From the NCBI RefSeq assembly GCF_007096385.1, contig NZ_VJWL01000001.1:765194-829193 (forward strand): a stretch of DNA of 64,000 nt, in the 5' to 3' direction. The DNA comes from Aliidiomarina halalkaliphila. Lineage in GTDB: Bacteria; Pseudomonadota; Gammaproteobacteria; Enterobacterales; Alteromonadaceae. The position numbers were made by a program, and so were the translations under genes. The notes below the pieces were generated by a model. The model was not told the origin of the DNA. It worked only from the letters and a program-made list of their open reading frames with translations, and searched no databases. Shown one piece after another: positions 43,856-55,000 of the stretch. Position 1 is the stretch's first letter, and the number at the start of each line of letters is the position of its first letter.

Positions 43856-45603
43856 GCTGAATCACTACCAAACTGCATTTGATACAACTGCGCGTACGCC
43901 CCATTTTTCTCAAGCAAATCACCATGGGTGCCGCGCTCAACCACTTTACCTTGATCCATCACCAATATCTCATCCGCAGCTTCAATCGTGGACAAGCGAT
44001 GGGCAATCACCAACGAAGTACGGTTTTGTTGGAGGTTATCCAGGGCTTGCTGAATGTGCCGCTCTGATTCTGTATCCAGCGCCGAAGTCGCTTCATCTAA
44101 TATCAGTATAGGTGCATCCCGCAACAGCGCGCGCGCAATAGCAATACGCTGACGTTGGCCGCCGGAAAGCATCACCCCGTTTTCACCAACAATGGTATTC
44201 AACCCTTCCGGAAGTTTATTTACAAACTCATCCGCATAGGCCAGCTTTAACGCTTGTTCAATTTCTTCTTGACTCACCGATTGGTTGGCCCCATACGCAA
44301 TGTTATTGGCAATGGTATCGTTAAATAAGCTCACGCTCTGCGACACCACAGCAAACTGGCGGCGTAGGGAACGCAAATCGTATTCGCGAATATCCACCCC
44401 GTCGAGCTTAATCACGCCAGTTTCATAATCATAAAAGCGTGTTAATAGACTGGATATCGTTGATTTACCACTACCGGAACGCCCCACTAAGGCGAGTGTT
44501 TTACCCGCAGGAATGGTGAAGCTCACCGAATCTAATGCAGCCGCTTTTTTGCCTGGATACCGGAATGTAATATTCTCGACGGTAAGATCACCGCGCACCC
44601 GATCTTTTTGCAGGCTACCGGTGTCTTTTTCTGCTTCTTCATCAAGTACAGTAAAAATACTCGCCGCCGCTGCCAAGCCGCGCTGGAAATCAGCATTCAC
44701 ATTAGTGAGCTGTTTTAACGGGCGTAATAACATAATCATACAGGTGAGCAGCGTGGTGAACGCCCCTGGTGTGAGCTGTTCCAACATGCTTGGAAAGCTC
44801 GCAATAAACAACACCGCCGCCAAACTTAGCGACGCGATAAATTGAATCACTGAGGTGCTGATCGTGCGGATATTCACCAACTTCATGTTTTGTTGGCGGG
44901 TTGAATTATTCACCTGACCAAAGCGTTCGGACTCTTGCTTCTGCCCTTCAAACATTACCACCACTTGATGGCCGTTAATCATTTGTTCCGATGAGGTTGT
45001 AACATTCCCCATGGCTGTCTGAATCTTTGAGCTTACTTCCCGGAACTTACGCGACACCACAGCAACAATTTTGCCAATAGCAGGACCGATTAACAGAAAC
45101 ACCAACGACAACTGCCAACTGTGGTACATCATCAAGCCCAGCAAGCCAATCACAAACGCCCCTTCACGAATCATGGTGAGGATCGCGCGGCTGTTGGCTT
45201 CGGCAAGTTGTTGCGTATCGTAGGTAATCTTTGAAATTAAATCACCGGTAGAAATACGGTCGTGATAAGACACTGGCAAACGCATCAAGTGCTCAAATAG
45301 CTCTTGACGCATGGTGGTTACAATATGAAACCCCACGTAACTGAGAAAGTACGTGGAGATAAAGTTAAAAAAGCCACGCAAAATAAAGATTAAAGGAACA
45401 AAGATTGCCCCATAAATCAGAATCGTTGGATTCCCGGCACCGAGTCCGTCATCAATAAGGGTTTCAATATGATAAAAGAAGAATGTATCGACACCGGCGT
45501 AGCCGAGCATACCAATCACGGCAATTACGAAGGCAAGACGGTATGGTTTTAAGTATTTTATTAACCGTCGAAAATTAGATTTTCGTGTGTGTTGCGAATC
45601 CAT
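43852..45603 (-). CDS. msbA: Lipid A export ABC transporter MsbA
   Basis: The 583-residue half-transporter has six membrane helices (about residues 20-310) and an ATPase domain with GRSGSGKST (Walker A), MLSGGQRQR (signature) and LILDEATSALD (Walker B). As a homodimer it flips lipid A core across the inner membrane. It follows comEC after a 103-base gap and overlaps lpxK by 4 bases. Confidence 0.95.
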   Translation of the reverse strand: MDSQHTRKSNFRRLIKYLKPYRLAFVIAVIGMLGYAGVDTFFFYHIETLIDDGLGAGNPTILIYGAIFVPLIFILRGFFNFISTYFLSYVGFHIVTTMRQELFEHLMRLPVSYHDRISTGDLISKITYDTQQLAEANSRAILTMIREGAFVIGLLGLMMYHSWQLSLVFLLIGPAIGKIVAVVSRKFREVSSKIQTAMGNVTTSSEQMINGHQVVVMFEGQKQESERFGQVNNSTRQQNMKLVNIRTISTSVIQFIASLSLAAVLFIASFPSMLEQLTPGAFTTLLTCMIMLLRPLKQLTNVNADFQRGLAAAASIFTVLDEEAEKDTGSLQKDRVRGDLTVENITFRYPGKKAAALDSVSFTIPAGKTLALVGRSGSGKSTISSLLTRFYDYETGVIKLDGVDIREYDLRSLRRQFAVVSQSVSLFNDTIANNIAYGANQSVSQEEIEQALKLAYADEFVNKLPEGLNTIVGENGVMLSGGQRQRIAIARALLRDAPILILDEATSALDTESERHIQQALDNLQQNRTSLVIAHRLSTIEAADEILVMDQGKVVERGTHGDLLEKNGAYAQLYQMQFGSDSA

Positions 45604-45706
45604 TGGAATCCATTTTGTTGTGAAATCACTTTCATTGTAACCGTAACCCGATTCCCTTGACCAGTCAGCATTCGCCCTCGCATGGGTGTGAACCTATCTA
45701 TTTTTT

Positions 45707-48190
45707 CTACGGTTTCGCCTGCTGTAGGTACCAAAACGGCTGAATTTCCTGACGAAATGGCCGTATCAGCCAGTTGTATTCATTTTCTCTATTGCGGTGC
45801 AGTATGACGGATATTTGACCAAAGTCACCTGTATTGAACAGCGGAATGCGGCGTTCAGCGTAACGTTTACGCACATCAGGATGAGGCATTCCCCACTGAT
45901 TTAGAAATCCAGCCCCCACCAATGCCACTTCTGGTGCCACACGATCAATAAATTCGGTTTGGCTGGATGTTTGCGATCCGTGGTGAGGCACTTGCAGAAT
46001 ATGGGCCTGAAAACTGCCCTCGTAGCGGCCGACCATGCGCAATTCGGTAAGACGCTGAATATCGCCCGTAAGCAGCACCCGTTGCCCGTTGTATTCCAAT
46101 AACAGCACACAGCTATCGTTATTAGGGCCAAACGACGGCCCCGGCATGGGTGCTAACGCGCGAATGAGTACACCTTGCCAGCGCCAGACTTGGCCCCATT
46201 CACAGGGCCAGCGGCGCGGTATACTGTGGCTATGGTCGGTGCTTGTTTCTCCTTGCAACCGCGTTTCTAGAACCTGCATGCGGGGATATGCTGCTGTTAG
46301 GCTAGGTGCACCTCCCACGTGATCTTGGTGGGGATGGGAAAGCACCAACCATTCCGGAGTGAGCCGGTGATAACGTAAAAAGGGAATCACCACACTTCGC
46401 CCCGTATCAAAGCCACCGACAAAGCGAGGCCCTGCATCATATAGTAAAGCGTTGCGCCCTCGCTGAATCACTATGGCATTCCCTTGCCCTACATCGAGCA
46501 TATGCACTGCAAACTCGGGAGGCTTTGGCGGCTGTAGCCAAATCAACATCGTTACACTGAGCACGCTACTGGCTCCTAAGCGTTGCCACATCGCACCGGG
46601 CCAATAGCGAAGTACTAACCATACCAATGGGATCACACTCCAGCGCAGATCCTGAACAGATTGCCAATGCAACGGCACATAGGTGCTAAGCATAAGTCCG
46701 TGGATAACGCTGTGAAGTGCAATATCCGCGGGATAAGCCAAGCCATATGCAATCTGCGCGGCTCCAACAACCCCGAGCAATTCAAGCACAATCAAAAGGG
46801 CTGCCAGTAAGCACAACGGCAAAATCAGCAGTGTAAATATCGGGATGACCCACAGATTGGTAAGAGGAGCAATCCAAGGGATGCCTTGAAAATAACTGAT
46901 GGTGAGCGGAATCAGAGCCAGCGTTAACAGAACTTCAAGTCGCCACAAACTTGCTATCTTCTGCAGTGCTCCAGCCTTGGTTCTGCTTTCCCAAGGCGCG
47001 CACCAGTGCCACAGAAATATGGCCAAAACTGCCGTGACCGAAAGCCAAAAGCCAGGATCCAACCACGCAAAGGGATCAAGCAGCAACAGCAGGGCCACAC
47101 AGCGCAGCAAAATACGCAATGGCGCAATTTGCCAACCAAGGCAACGAGTCACCACAAAAAAGCTCACCAAGATCAGAGCGCGAGTGGTACTTACTGCAAA
47201 ATCGGCAAGAGCTGCATAAGCTACCGCAACCAACAGTGCGGTGAGTAAGGTGTGCCGCTCATAAGAGGATTGTCTGCCCTGGCCTAACGCACAGGATAAC
47301 CAGCCTAAACGAGCTAGCCACCAAGCAAATCCAAACACTAGCGTGAGGTGTAATCCCGAGATGGCCATGATGTGTGCCACGCCAGTCTGTTGGAAGAGCT
47401 GCCACTGATGCGTGTGGATATATTGTCGGTTGCCTGTCATCAGTGCCAGCAAAAAACCAGTGTAATCCAGCCCTCGGGGGTTATCGACGCTGCGTTGCCA
47501 TTGCTGAACTTGCGAAGCGATCTCATGCCGAATCGCCGAGATCCGCAACATATGTGGTACTCTCAGTAATTCCCCATCGTGCACCTGCACACTCGCCCGA
47601 ATCCGCTCACGAACCCAGCGCACTTGAATCGGGCGACTTCCTTGATTCACTAAACCTGTTGCAGGCCGTGCGCGCGCATGAAGCTGCCATATTTCTCCCG
47701 GTTGCGGCGCGGATATGTCTGGCGGAAAATACCACTGGGCGCGCACCCGAGTAGGTGCGATCTGGCTGAGAAAGCGAGGTAGTTTCCACGCTTGTGGTGC
47801 ATCGATTATAATGCCATCAAATTGCCAGCGTTCTGGATACTGAACACTAACCTGCTGGACCTGAATGGTTATCTGCGCCGGTTCGCGCCATTGGCTGTTC
47901 GGCAATTGCCATAAATTCAGCATCTTCACGTTGAATAATGACCAGCAAATACCGCACAATAGAGCACTCAGGAGAAGGACAGCCAAAACCGTAGTGGTGC
48001 GTAAGGCGTGGCGATACATGCAGATAGCAAATGATGCGCCGGTCAGAAGCAACAACCACCACAGCGACCACGTTGGACTTAACCAGGGCATCGCAAGCAC
48101 ACCACCGATGAAGGCGGCACATAGGCGATCGAGCGGAAGGAATCTATTCACAGTGAGCATCCGTGCTTGAAGTGAATATGAGTTACTCAT
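45707..48190 (-). CDS. comEC: ComEC/Rec2 family DNA uptake channel
   Basis: The protein (about 827 residues) has N-terminal membrane helices with an OB-like loop, the competence domain with MAISGLHLTLVFGF, about ten membrane helices in all, and a C-terminal metallo-beta-lactamase-like domain with LSHPHQDHVGG. ComEC forms the inner-membrane channel for single-stranded DNA in natural transformation. I used the ATG at 48190 (AAGGG just upstream); the open frame reaches an ATG at 48217 that overlaps the divergent DUF2062 start, and Met20 is a further option. It heads the operon with msbA, as E. coli ycaI does. Confidence 0.88.
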   Translation of the reverse strand: MSNSYSLQARMLTVNRFLPLDRLCAAFIGGVLAMPWLSPTWSLWWLLLLTGASFAICMYRHALRTTTVLAVLLLSALLCGICWSLFNVKMLNLWQLPNSQWREPAQITIQVQQVSVQYPERWQFDGIIIDAPQAWKLPRFLSQIAPTRVRAQWYFPPDISAPQPGEIWQLHARARPATGLVNQGSRPIQVRWVRERIRASVQVHDGELLRVPHMLRISAIRHEIASQVQQWQRSVDNPRGLDYTGFLLALMTGNRQYIHTHQWQLFQQTGVAHIMAISGLHLTLVFGFAWWLARLGWLSCALGQGRQSSYERHTLLTALLVAVAYAALADFAVSTTRALILVSFFVVTRCLGWQIAPLRILLRCVALLLLLDPFAWLDPGFWLSVTAVLAIFLWHWCAPWESRTKAGALQKIASLWRLEVLLTLALIPLTISYFQGIPWIAPLTNLWVIPIFTLLILPLCLLAALLIVLELLGVVGAAQIAYGLAYPADIALHSVIHGLMLSTYVPLHWQSVQDLRWSVIPLVWLVLRYWPGAMWQRLGASSVLSVTMLIWLQPPKPPEFAVHMLDVGQGNAIVIQRGRNALLYDAGPRFVGGFDTGRSVVIPFLRYHRLTPEWLVLSHPHQDHVGGAPSLTAAYPRMQVLETRLQGETSTDHSHSIPRRWPCEWGQVWRWQGVLIRALAPMPGPSFGPNNDSCVLLLEYNGQRVLLTGDIQRLTELRMVGRYEGSFQAHILQVPHHGSQTSSQTEFIDRVAPEVALVGAGFLNQWGMPHPDVRKRYAERRIPLFNTGDFGQISVILHRNRENEYNWLIRPFRQEIQPFWYLQQAKP

Positions 48191-48215
48191 CAACCCTTGG
48201 AATTGACGAGCGCAC

Positions 48216-48797
48216 ATGCCAAGAAAGTTTCTAAAACGGTTTATGCCAGATATTCACAAGCTCAACCGCTATGGGGTGTTAAAGCCTTTCGGTACGCTTG
48301 CGCATGATCCGAACCTTTGGCATCTTAACCGGCGCAGTGCTGCCGGTGCCTTTGCTGTTGGAATTTTCTTTGCCTTTATGCCCATGCCCTTTCAAATGGT
48401 GGCGGCAGCGGCGTTCGCGATTTTATTTCGAGTCAACTTGCCACTTTCCGTAGCACTGGTTTGGATCTCCAACCCTATTACCATGCCGCCCATGCTCTAC
48501 GGCTCTTATCGGGTTGGCGCATTTTTGCTCAATCAGCCATCCGAACCCTTCTTATTTGAGCTCTCTTGGGCGTGGTTTCAGGCCAGTATTTCATCGATTG
48601 TGCCTGCCCTGTTACTTGGCTGTATTGTCGTCGGTTCAGTATTCTCTGGCGCCAGCTACTTAGCCGTGCGTAAGATTTGGCGACAGGCAGTGCAGAGTGC
48701 TTGGGATGAACGGATAAAATTACGCCGGCAGCGCTTGCGGGAACTGAAAGCCGAGTTTAAACAACGCCGCCAAAACTTGCGCGACGAGGCCGATTAA
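48216..48797 (+). CDS. DUF2062 family membrane protein
   Basis: The 193-residue protein has the DUF2062 core: NRRSAAGAFAVGIFFAFMP, then WISNPITMPPMLY, with three or four membrane helices and a basic C-terminal helix (KLRRQRLRELKAEFKQRR). Function unknown. It starts back-to-back with comEC and its stop shares a TTAA with the convergent lolE stop. Confidence 0.85.
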   Translation: MPRKFLKRFMPDIHKLNRYGVLKPFGTLAHDPNLWHLNRRSAAGAFAVGIFFAFMPMPFQMVAAAAFAILFRVNLPLSVALVWISNPITMPPMLYGSYRVGAFLLNQPSEPFLFELSWAWFQASISSIVPALLLGCIVVGSVFSGASYLAVRKIWRQAVQSAWDERIKLRRQRLRELKAEFKQRRQNLRDEAD

Positions 48798-50032
48798 CGG
48801 CCTCGCAGCCCATCTACCGGCGCCAAATTAGCCGCCCGCCACGCGGGGTATAGGGTTGCCAGCACACTAGTGAGCATGGCCACGCCGATCACGACAAGCA
48901 CATCACGAATCAGTAATTGCGACGGGATCTGGCTCACAAAGTAGAGCTCATTGGGTAGCAGCGAAAAAGCAAACTGGGTTTCTAAAAACGCCAACATCGC
49001 CGGAAGATATACCGCCACCAAGCTCCCAAACACACCGCCCAAGAGCGCACCGACCACCCCATTCAAACTCCCCTGCCAAACAAAGGTTTGAAGAATCAAT
49101 CGATGATCCGCCCCCATGGTCTTTAAAATTGCAATGCTCGACTTCTTCTCCTGCACCACCATCACCAAGGTCGATACGATATTAAATGATGCTACCGCAA
49201 GCACGAGTACCAGCACCAGATACATTATTGTACGCACAAGCTGAATATCACGGTATAAATGCCCTTCGGTGCGTGTCCAATCATGGATATATGCAAATTC
49301 ATTGAGCTGGCGGGCAATTTCATGGGCAATATGGGGCGCATCATATACATTGTGCAACGCCAATCGCACGGCACTGGCATCGCCCTCAAGGCGCGCCGCT
49401 TCTCTTCCCGTAGCAAGGTGAATATAGCCCTGCTGAAAATCAAGTTCGCCGCCCATCGCGAAAATCCCCGCCACTTGCGTGGATAATCGCCGCGGTGCAC
49501 GTAATCCCCCGCTACTTTGCAGTTGCGGAATCATCACAACAAGGTCATCACCCACCTGCACATTCAACAAATCCGCCATTCCCCGACCTAAAAGTATACC
49601 GTTTGGGGTGTTCTGAAACTGTAGCCAATCTGCATCGCTCACATACCGGCGTAATCCCGATACACGCGCTTCGTACTCTGGCTCAATGGCACGCAATTGC
49701 AGCCCACGGAAGCGGCCCGGCTGTTGAATCATGGCGCTCAATACAATCACAGGTGCCGCAGCGCGCACCCCAGGGTGCGACTCTGCCACTCGAACCACTT
49801 CCTGCCAATCTTGCAAGCTGCCCCGTACCGCTTGGTATTCCACATGGGGTACCAAAGATAAAAAGTCGTTTTCCAGCGCTTTTTGAAAGCCGTTCATTAC
49901 CGATAGCAACACAATCAAAATGGCACAGCCAAGGCCAATACCAATCGTCGATGACGCTGAGATAAAACTTAAATAGCGGGTTTTCTCCCGGCTGCGGCGG
50001 AAGCGCTGCGCCAACAACAAGGGCAAATTCAT
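48794..50032 (-). CDS. lolE: Lipoprotein-releasing ABC permease LolE
   Basis: The 412-residue permease has one N-terminal helix, a large periplasmic domain (about residues 45-265) and three C-terminal helices with [18 protein letters not shown]. With LolC and LolD it extracts outer-membrane lipoproteins from the inner membrane and hands them to LolA. The last gene of lolCDE; the assignment to LolE rests on operon order. It overlaps lolD by 4 bases. Confidence 0.9.
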   Translation of the reverse strand: MNLPLLLAQRFRRSREKTRYLSFISASSTIGIGLGCAILIVLLSVMNGFQKALENDFLSLVPHVEYQAVRGSLQDWQEVVRVAESHPGVRAAAPVIVLSAMIQQPGRFRGLQLRAIEPEYEARVSGLRRYVSDADWLQFQNTPNGILLGRGMADLLNVQVGDDLVVMIPQLQSSGGLRAPRRLSTQVAGIFAMGGELDFQQGYIHLATGREAARLEGDASAVRLALHNVYDAPHIAHEIARQLNEFAYIHDWTRTEGHLYRDIQLVRTIMYLVLVLVLAVASFNIVSTLVMVVQEKKSSIAILKTMGADHRLILQTFVWQGSLNGVVGALLGGVFGSLVAVYLPAMLAFLETQFAFSLLPNELYFVSQIPSQLLIRDVLVVIGVAMLTSVLATLYPAWRAANLAPVDGLRGR

Positions 50033-50712
50033 GCAACGCCCTCCACGAACACGCCATGGTCGAGGTGAAGTTGACGAGGAAGTTTCTTGGCTAATGCCGT
50101 ATCGTGAGTGACGACAATGAATGCCGTATTAAATTCGCGGTTGAGTTCTAACATTAAATCGTAAATCACCGCGGCAGTATCTTCGTCGAGGTTACCGGTA
50201 GGCTCGTCCGCCAATACCAACGCTGGGTTATTCACCAAGGCACGAGCGATAGCTACTCGTTGCCGTTCACCACCCGAGAGCTTCGCCGGTGCGTGATGTA
50301 ATCGATGCCCAAGCCCAACCCGTTCGAGCAACGCTTTAGCCCGCGCATGGGCCTTTTGGGTTGATTCGCCGCCGATTAATAAAGGCATAGCGACATTTTC
50401 CAGCGCACTAAACTCGCCAAGGAGGTGATGAAATTGGTAAATGAAACCGAGCGATCGATTGCGCCACTTGGCCAAACCGTTCGCGCTCAATTGCGTGGGT
50501 TGTTCGCCGACCACCTGTAATTTGCCCGCATCCGGCGTATCTAATCCACCTAGGATATGCAAGAAGGTACTTTTACCGGAGCCCGAAGCGCCCACAATCG
50601 CCAACATTTCGCCGGCGTCGAGATCAAAATCTAATTCATCCAGCACACTGACTCGCTGTTCACCGTCTTGATAGCTTTTCGACAATCCCTGAACCTGAAT
50701 TAACTTACTCAT
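50029..50712 (-). CDS. lolD: Lipoprotein-releasing ABC ATPase LolD
   Basis: The 227-residue ATPase has GASGSGKST (Walker A), LSGGERQR (signature) and [12 protein letters not shown] (Walker B). It powers the LolCDE complex at the inner membrane. It overlaps lolC by 8 bases and lolE by 4, so all three are translationally coupled. Confidence 0.95.
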   Translation of the reverse strand: MSKLIQVQGLSKSYQDGEQRVSVLDELDFDLDAGEMLAIVGASGSGKSTFLHILGGLDTPDAGKLQVVGEQPTQLSANGLAKWRNRSLGFIYQFHHLLGEFSALENVAMPLLIGGESTQKAHARAKALLERVGLGHRLHHAPAKLSGGERQRVAIARALVNNPALVLADEPTGNLDEDTAAVIYDLMLELNREFNTAFIVVTHDTALAKKLPRQLHLDHGVFVEGVA

Positions 50713-51958
50713 AACGTAAAATCTCTGCCGGTTGAATTCGAGCGGCCCGCCACGCTGGATACAAGGTCGCGATCATGGTGAGTACAAGTGCAGCCAGCAC
50801 AATTTCAACAATCTGCCCCCAGCGCACTTCAAAGGGCATCGCTTGCCCATGCATAAAGATGTCAATCCCTAACCCCATTAAGATGGGATTGAGACCATAA
50901 GTAAGCAGCACACCAAGGAGCGCACCTAAGGTGATGCCCACCACCCCGCTGTACATGCCCTGAATGACCAAGGTTTGATACAAACGACTACGCGCCAAAC
51001 CGAGGGTTTGTAGAACCGCGATATCGCTGCGCTTATCTTGAATGAGCATCACTAATGCGGATACAGCATTAAACGCGGCCACGGCAACAATCAGGCCTAG
51101 CATAATCATCATCATGCCTTTTTCCATGCGCACAGCCGCAAAAAGTTGACCGAAGCGTTCTTGCCAATCTCGCAAGAGCACTTGGTCGTCGAGCTGTAAT
51201 TGCTGAATTTGTCGTTCTAGCTGATTGGCCACATCGCGCGCTTGAAAAGCATCGTCTAGCCATATGCGAATCCCGCTCACATTGCCTTCCGGGAAACGGA
51301 ACAAGCGCGCAGCATCTTGTCCGTGCATTAGAATCAACTGGCGATCAATATCTGCCCCCACTTCAAATACACCAGCCACAGTGAACTGTCGTTGCGCGGG
51401 CATCACACCGATAGGGGTATGTTGCTGCCCCGCCGCTGCGGTTACGCGTATACGGTCGCCCACATGGGCATCTAACTGCATGGCTAAAGGCCGACCAATG
51501 AAAATCCGGTATTCCCCAGGCTGCAAGTCGGTTAACCGTCCCATCAGCAGATGCGCCGCTAACACACTATTGGCCGGCTCATGCTCTGGGTAAATCCCCT
51601 GCAGCATCACCGCCTGCATTTGCCCCTCTCCTTGCACCAAACCTTCTGATTGCACGAAGGGGCTCACGTGCTGAACTTGTTGGGGCCACTGCATTTGCGC
51701 CGCAGTCCCTTGCCAATTAGCTAACGAGCTTTGCTGTGCATCGATAAGGGTAACTTGCGGCACAATACCCAGAATGCGGGTTTTTAATTCCCGCTCAAAT
51801 CCATTCATCACTGACATCACAATAATCAGCGCCATCACACCAAGCATGATCCCAGCCATGACAAATCGACTAATAAACCGGGTGAAAGACGATCGTTCTC
51901 GCGAACGACTATAACGAAGTGCCAAAAATACAGGGATCGGCAATGAGAGTTTCAACAC
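50705..51958 (-). CDS. lolC: Lipoprotein-releasing ABC permease LolC
   Basis: The permease (about 417 residues) has an N-terminal helix, a periplasmic domain and three C-terminal helices with [16 protein letters not shown], closely parallel to LolE. As first gene of lolC-lolD-lolE it is taken to be LolC. No ATG is available near the expected start: the open frame begins with TTG at 51991, and I prefer the GTG at 51958, which yields the usual short N-terminus before [10 protein letters not shown]. The upstream gap to mfd is divergent. Confidence 0.88.
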   Translation of the reverse strand: MLKLSLPIPVFLALRYSRSRERSSFTRFISRFVMAGIMLGVMALIIVMSVMNGFERELKTRILGIVPQVTLIDAQQSSLANWQGTAAQMQWPQQVQHVSPFVQSEGLVQGEGQMQAVMLQGIYPEHEPANSVLAAHLLMGRLTDLQPGEYRIFIGRPLAMQLDAHVGDRIRVTAAAGQQHTPIGVMPAQRQFTVAGVFEVGADIDRQLILMHGQDAARLFRFPEGNVSGIRIWLDDAFQARDVANQLERQIQQLQLDDQVLLRDWQERFGQLFAAVRMEKGMMMIMLGLIVAVAAFNAVSALVMLIQDKRSDIAVLQTLGLARSRLYQTLVIQGMYSGVVGITLGALLGVLLTYGLNPILMGLGIDIFMHGQAMPFEVRWGQIVEIVLAALVLTMIATLYPAWRAARIQPAEILRYE

Positions 51959-52043
51959 GAATGTATTCCGAATCCAAAAGATGAATAGCAAGGATAATCA
52001 CATCCGCGTGTCGGTACAACCTGCCCGAAGCAGTTGCTTTGCT

Positions 52044-52049
52044 GTATAA
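52044..52049 (+). promoter_or_regulatory. Candidate -10 element of mfd
   Basis: A perfect TATAAT lies 42 bases before the mfd start codon in the region between mfd and divergent lolC. No good -35 is seen at 16-18 bases. Confidence 0.4.
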
Positions 52050-52091
52050 TCGCAAACTTGCCGTGTGCGATGGACAACCATTGAGTATTTC

Positions 52092-55000
52092 ATGAGCCAA
52101 ATTTCTTTATTACAGCCCCCGTTTCCAGAGTCTTCATCTGCATCCGCCAAGGAAATGACTTGGCGTCACCTCGCAGGGAGTAGTTTATCTCTCGCCATCA
52201 GCCAGTTGTTGCAACAGCGCGAAGGCATGCTTCTGCTGATTACCGCAGACGCCCCTAGCGCCTACCGACTGGAAGAAGAGTTACGTTTTTTTGCGCCCCA
52301 GTTTGCTAACGACATTCAAGTTCTCCCAGATTGGGAGACCTTGCCTTATGATAATTTCTCGCCACACCAAGATATTATTTCCGATCGCATTCGCGTACTG
52401 GCACGTTTACCGGGAAGCAAAAACGGCATTCTGATTGTAGCGGCAAATACCTTAATGCACCGTTTTGCACCGCCTTCATATATTGCCGGTCATCGTTTTT
52501 TATTGGAAGAAGGCCAAACGCAACCGCTCGAAGGGCTACGTAGCCAGCTCGATACGGCAGGATACCGACATGTAAACCAAGTGATGGAGCACGGTGAGTA
52601 TTCTATTCGCGGTTCGATTCTCGATGTATTTCCGATGGGCACACAGGCCCCATTACGCATCGATTTTTTCGACGACGAAATCGATAGTATTCGCACCTTC
52701 GATGCGGATACGCAGTTGTCGGATGCGCCTATTGAGCGCATTTCCTTACTCCCAGCACGGGAGTTTCCGACCACCCCCGATGGGATTGAACGCTTCCGCC
52801 GCCAGTTTCGTGATCAATTTGAAGCATTAACCTCTCGGGAATCGGTGTACCAGCAAGTCACCCAAGGCATTATGCCTGCAGGTATTGAGTACTTCTTCCC
52901 GTTGTTTTTCGATGAGACCGCTACCCTGTTTGATTATTTGCCCGCGGATACCCTAGTACTTACCTACGGCGATTTACCCAAACAGATACAGAAGCTATGG
53001 CATGACTTGCAGTTCCGCTATGAAGATCGCCGCTGGGACCGTCAGAAACCCATTCTGCCACCCCAGCAGTTATTCTTAGCAGAGAACGAACTGTTCGAGC
53101 AGTTAAAGCAATATCCTCGTATTCGCCTTGGGGTAATCGAAGGCCAACGCTCCCCCGGACCGGTGGATTTTAAAACCCGTCCGGTGCCTGAAGTAAGCGT
53201 TGATGCAAGGCATAAAGATCCCTTGCATAAGATTCGCGAACACGTTAATAGTGCTCGCAGCAAGCAACAGCGCATTCTTTTTTGCGTGGAATCCGCAGGC
53301 CGTCGTGAAAGCTTATTAGAACTCCTCGGCAAGGGCGCAATTCATCCGATTGAGCTAAACCATTTTGCCGATGCCCTCACTCACGAAGCCCCGATTACGA
53401 TAATGGTCAGTCCGTTGGAGCACTCTTTCTACGCTGATCTGGGCGATCTGCCGGGTTTGTGGGTGATCACAGAATCTGATTTACTCGGCCACCGTGCGCC
53501 ACAACGCCGCAGAGTTGATAAGAAGAACGCCCAACAAGCCGATGCCCTGATTAAAAACCTAGCCGAACTAAGTCTGGGTCAGTTGGTGGTACACATTGAT
53601 CATGGTATTGGCCGCTACCAAGGATTAACCACATTAGAGGCGGGTGGAATTACCACCGAGTTTCTCACTCTGGATTATCACGGCAACACCAAGCTATTCG
53701 TACCTGTCGCCTCGTTGCATCTAATCAGCCGCTACAGTGGTGGCGACCAAGATAAAGTGCATCTTAGCAAGCTGGGTAACGATAGTTGGGAAAAAGCGCG
53801 TAAGAAGGCTGCGGAGAAAGTGCGCGATGTGGCGGCTGAGCTGCTTGAAGTATATGCCCAACGCGAAGCCAAGCCCGGTTATGCATTCCAAGTGAACGAT
53901 GACGACCAAATACGCTTTGCTGCTGGCTTTCCGTTTACTGAAACCGATGATCAGCAGGAGGCCATCGCCGCAGTGCTGAATGACATGCAAACCCCGCGCG
54001 CGATGGACCGTCTGGTATGTGGTGATGTGGGCTTTGGAAAAACCGAAGTAGCCATGCGTGCAGCCTTTACTGCGGTAAACGATGGCAAACAAGTGGCGGT
54101 GCTGGTTCCTACCACGCTATTGGCGCAGCAGCATTTTGATAATTTCCAAAATCGTTTTGCTGATTGGCCTGTGCGCATTGAGCTGTTGTCCCGTTTTCGT
54201 ACCGGAAAACAAACCACTTCAACGCTGGCTGCCCTCGAAGAAGGCAAAGTCGATATCGTGATTGGCACCCACAAACTACTGCAAAACGACATTAAATTTC
54301 ATGATCTGGGCTTATTGATCGTGGATGAAGAACACCGCTTTGGGGTGCGTCAGAAGGAACAAATTAAACGCTTACGTGCCGATGTGGATATCTTAACCCT
54401 CACCGCCACACCCATTCCGCGCACCTTGAATATGGCCATGAACAATATTCGGGATTTATCTATTATTGCCACACCACCCGCCCGCCGCCTTGCGGTAAAA
54501 ACCTTTGTTCGGGAGTACGACAAGGCGACCGTACGCGAAGCCGTGCTGCGAGAGATCCTGCGCGGTGGCCAAGTGTATTTCTTGCACAATAATGTAGACA
54601 CCATTGAAAAAACCGCGCGCGAACTTTCTGAGCTGGTACCGGAAGCGCGAGTTCATGTGGCCCACGGCCAAATGGGCGAACGTGAACTTGAGCAGATCAT
54701 GGCGGATTTCTATCACCAGCGCTTTAATGTGTTGGTTTGTACCACCATTATTGAAACCGGTATCGACGTGCCCACCGCCAACACCATCATTATGGACAGA
54801 GCCGATAATCTTGGCCTAGCCCAATTGCACCAATTGCGCGGTCGGGTTGGACGTTCACACCACCAGGCCTATGCCTATCTGCTCACCCCGCATCCACGCC
54901 GCATGACTAAAGATGCTGTAAAGCGCCTTGAAGCCATCTCGCAACTCGAGGATCTTGGCGCTGGCTTTGTATTGGCCACGCACGATTTAGAAATCCGTGG

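Noticed and set aside
54350-54604. Minus-strand frames inside mfd
   Set aside because: Shadow frames opposite a highly conserved gene.
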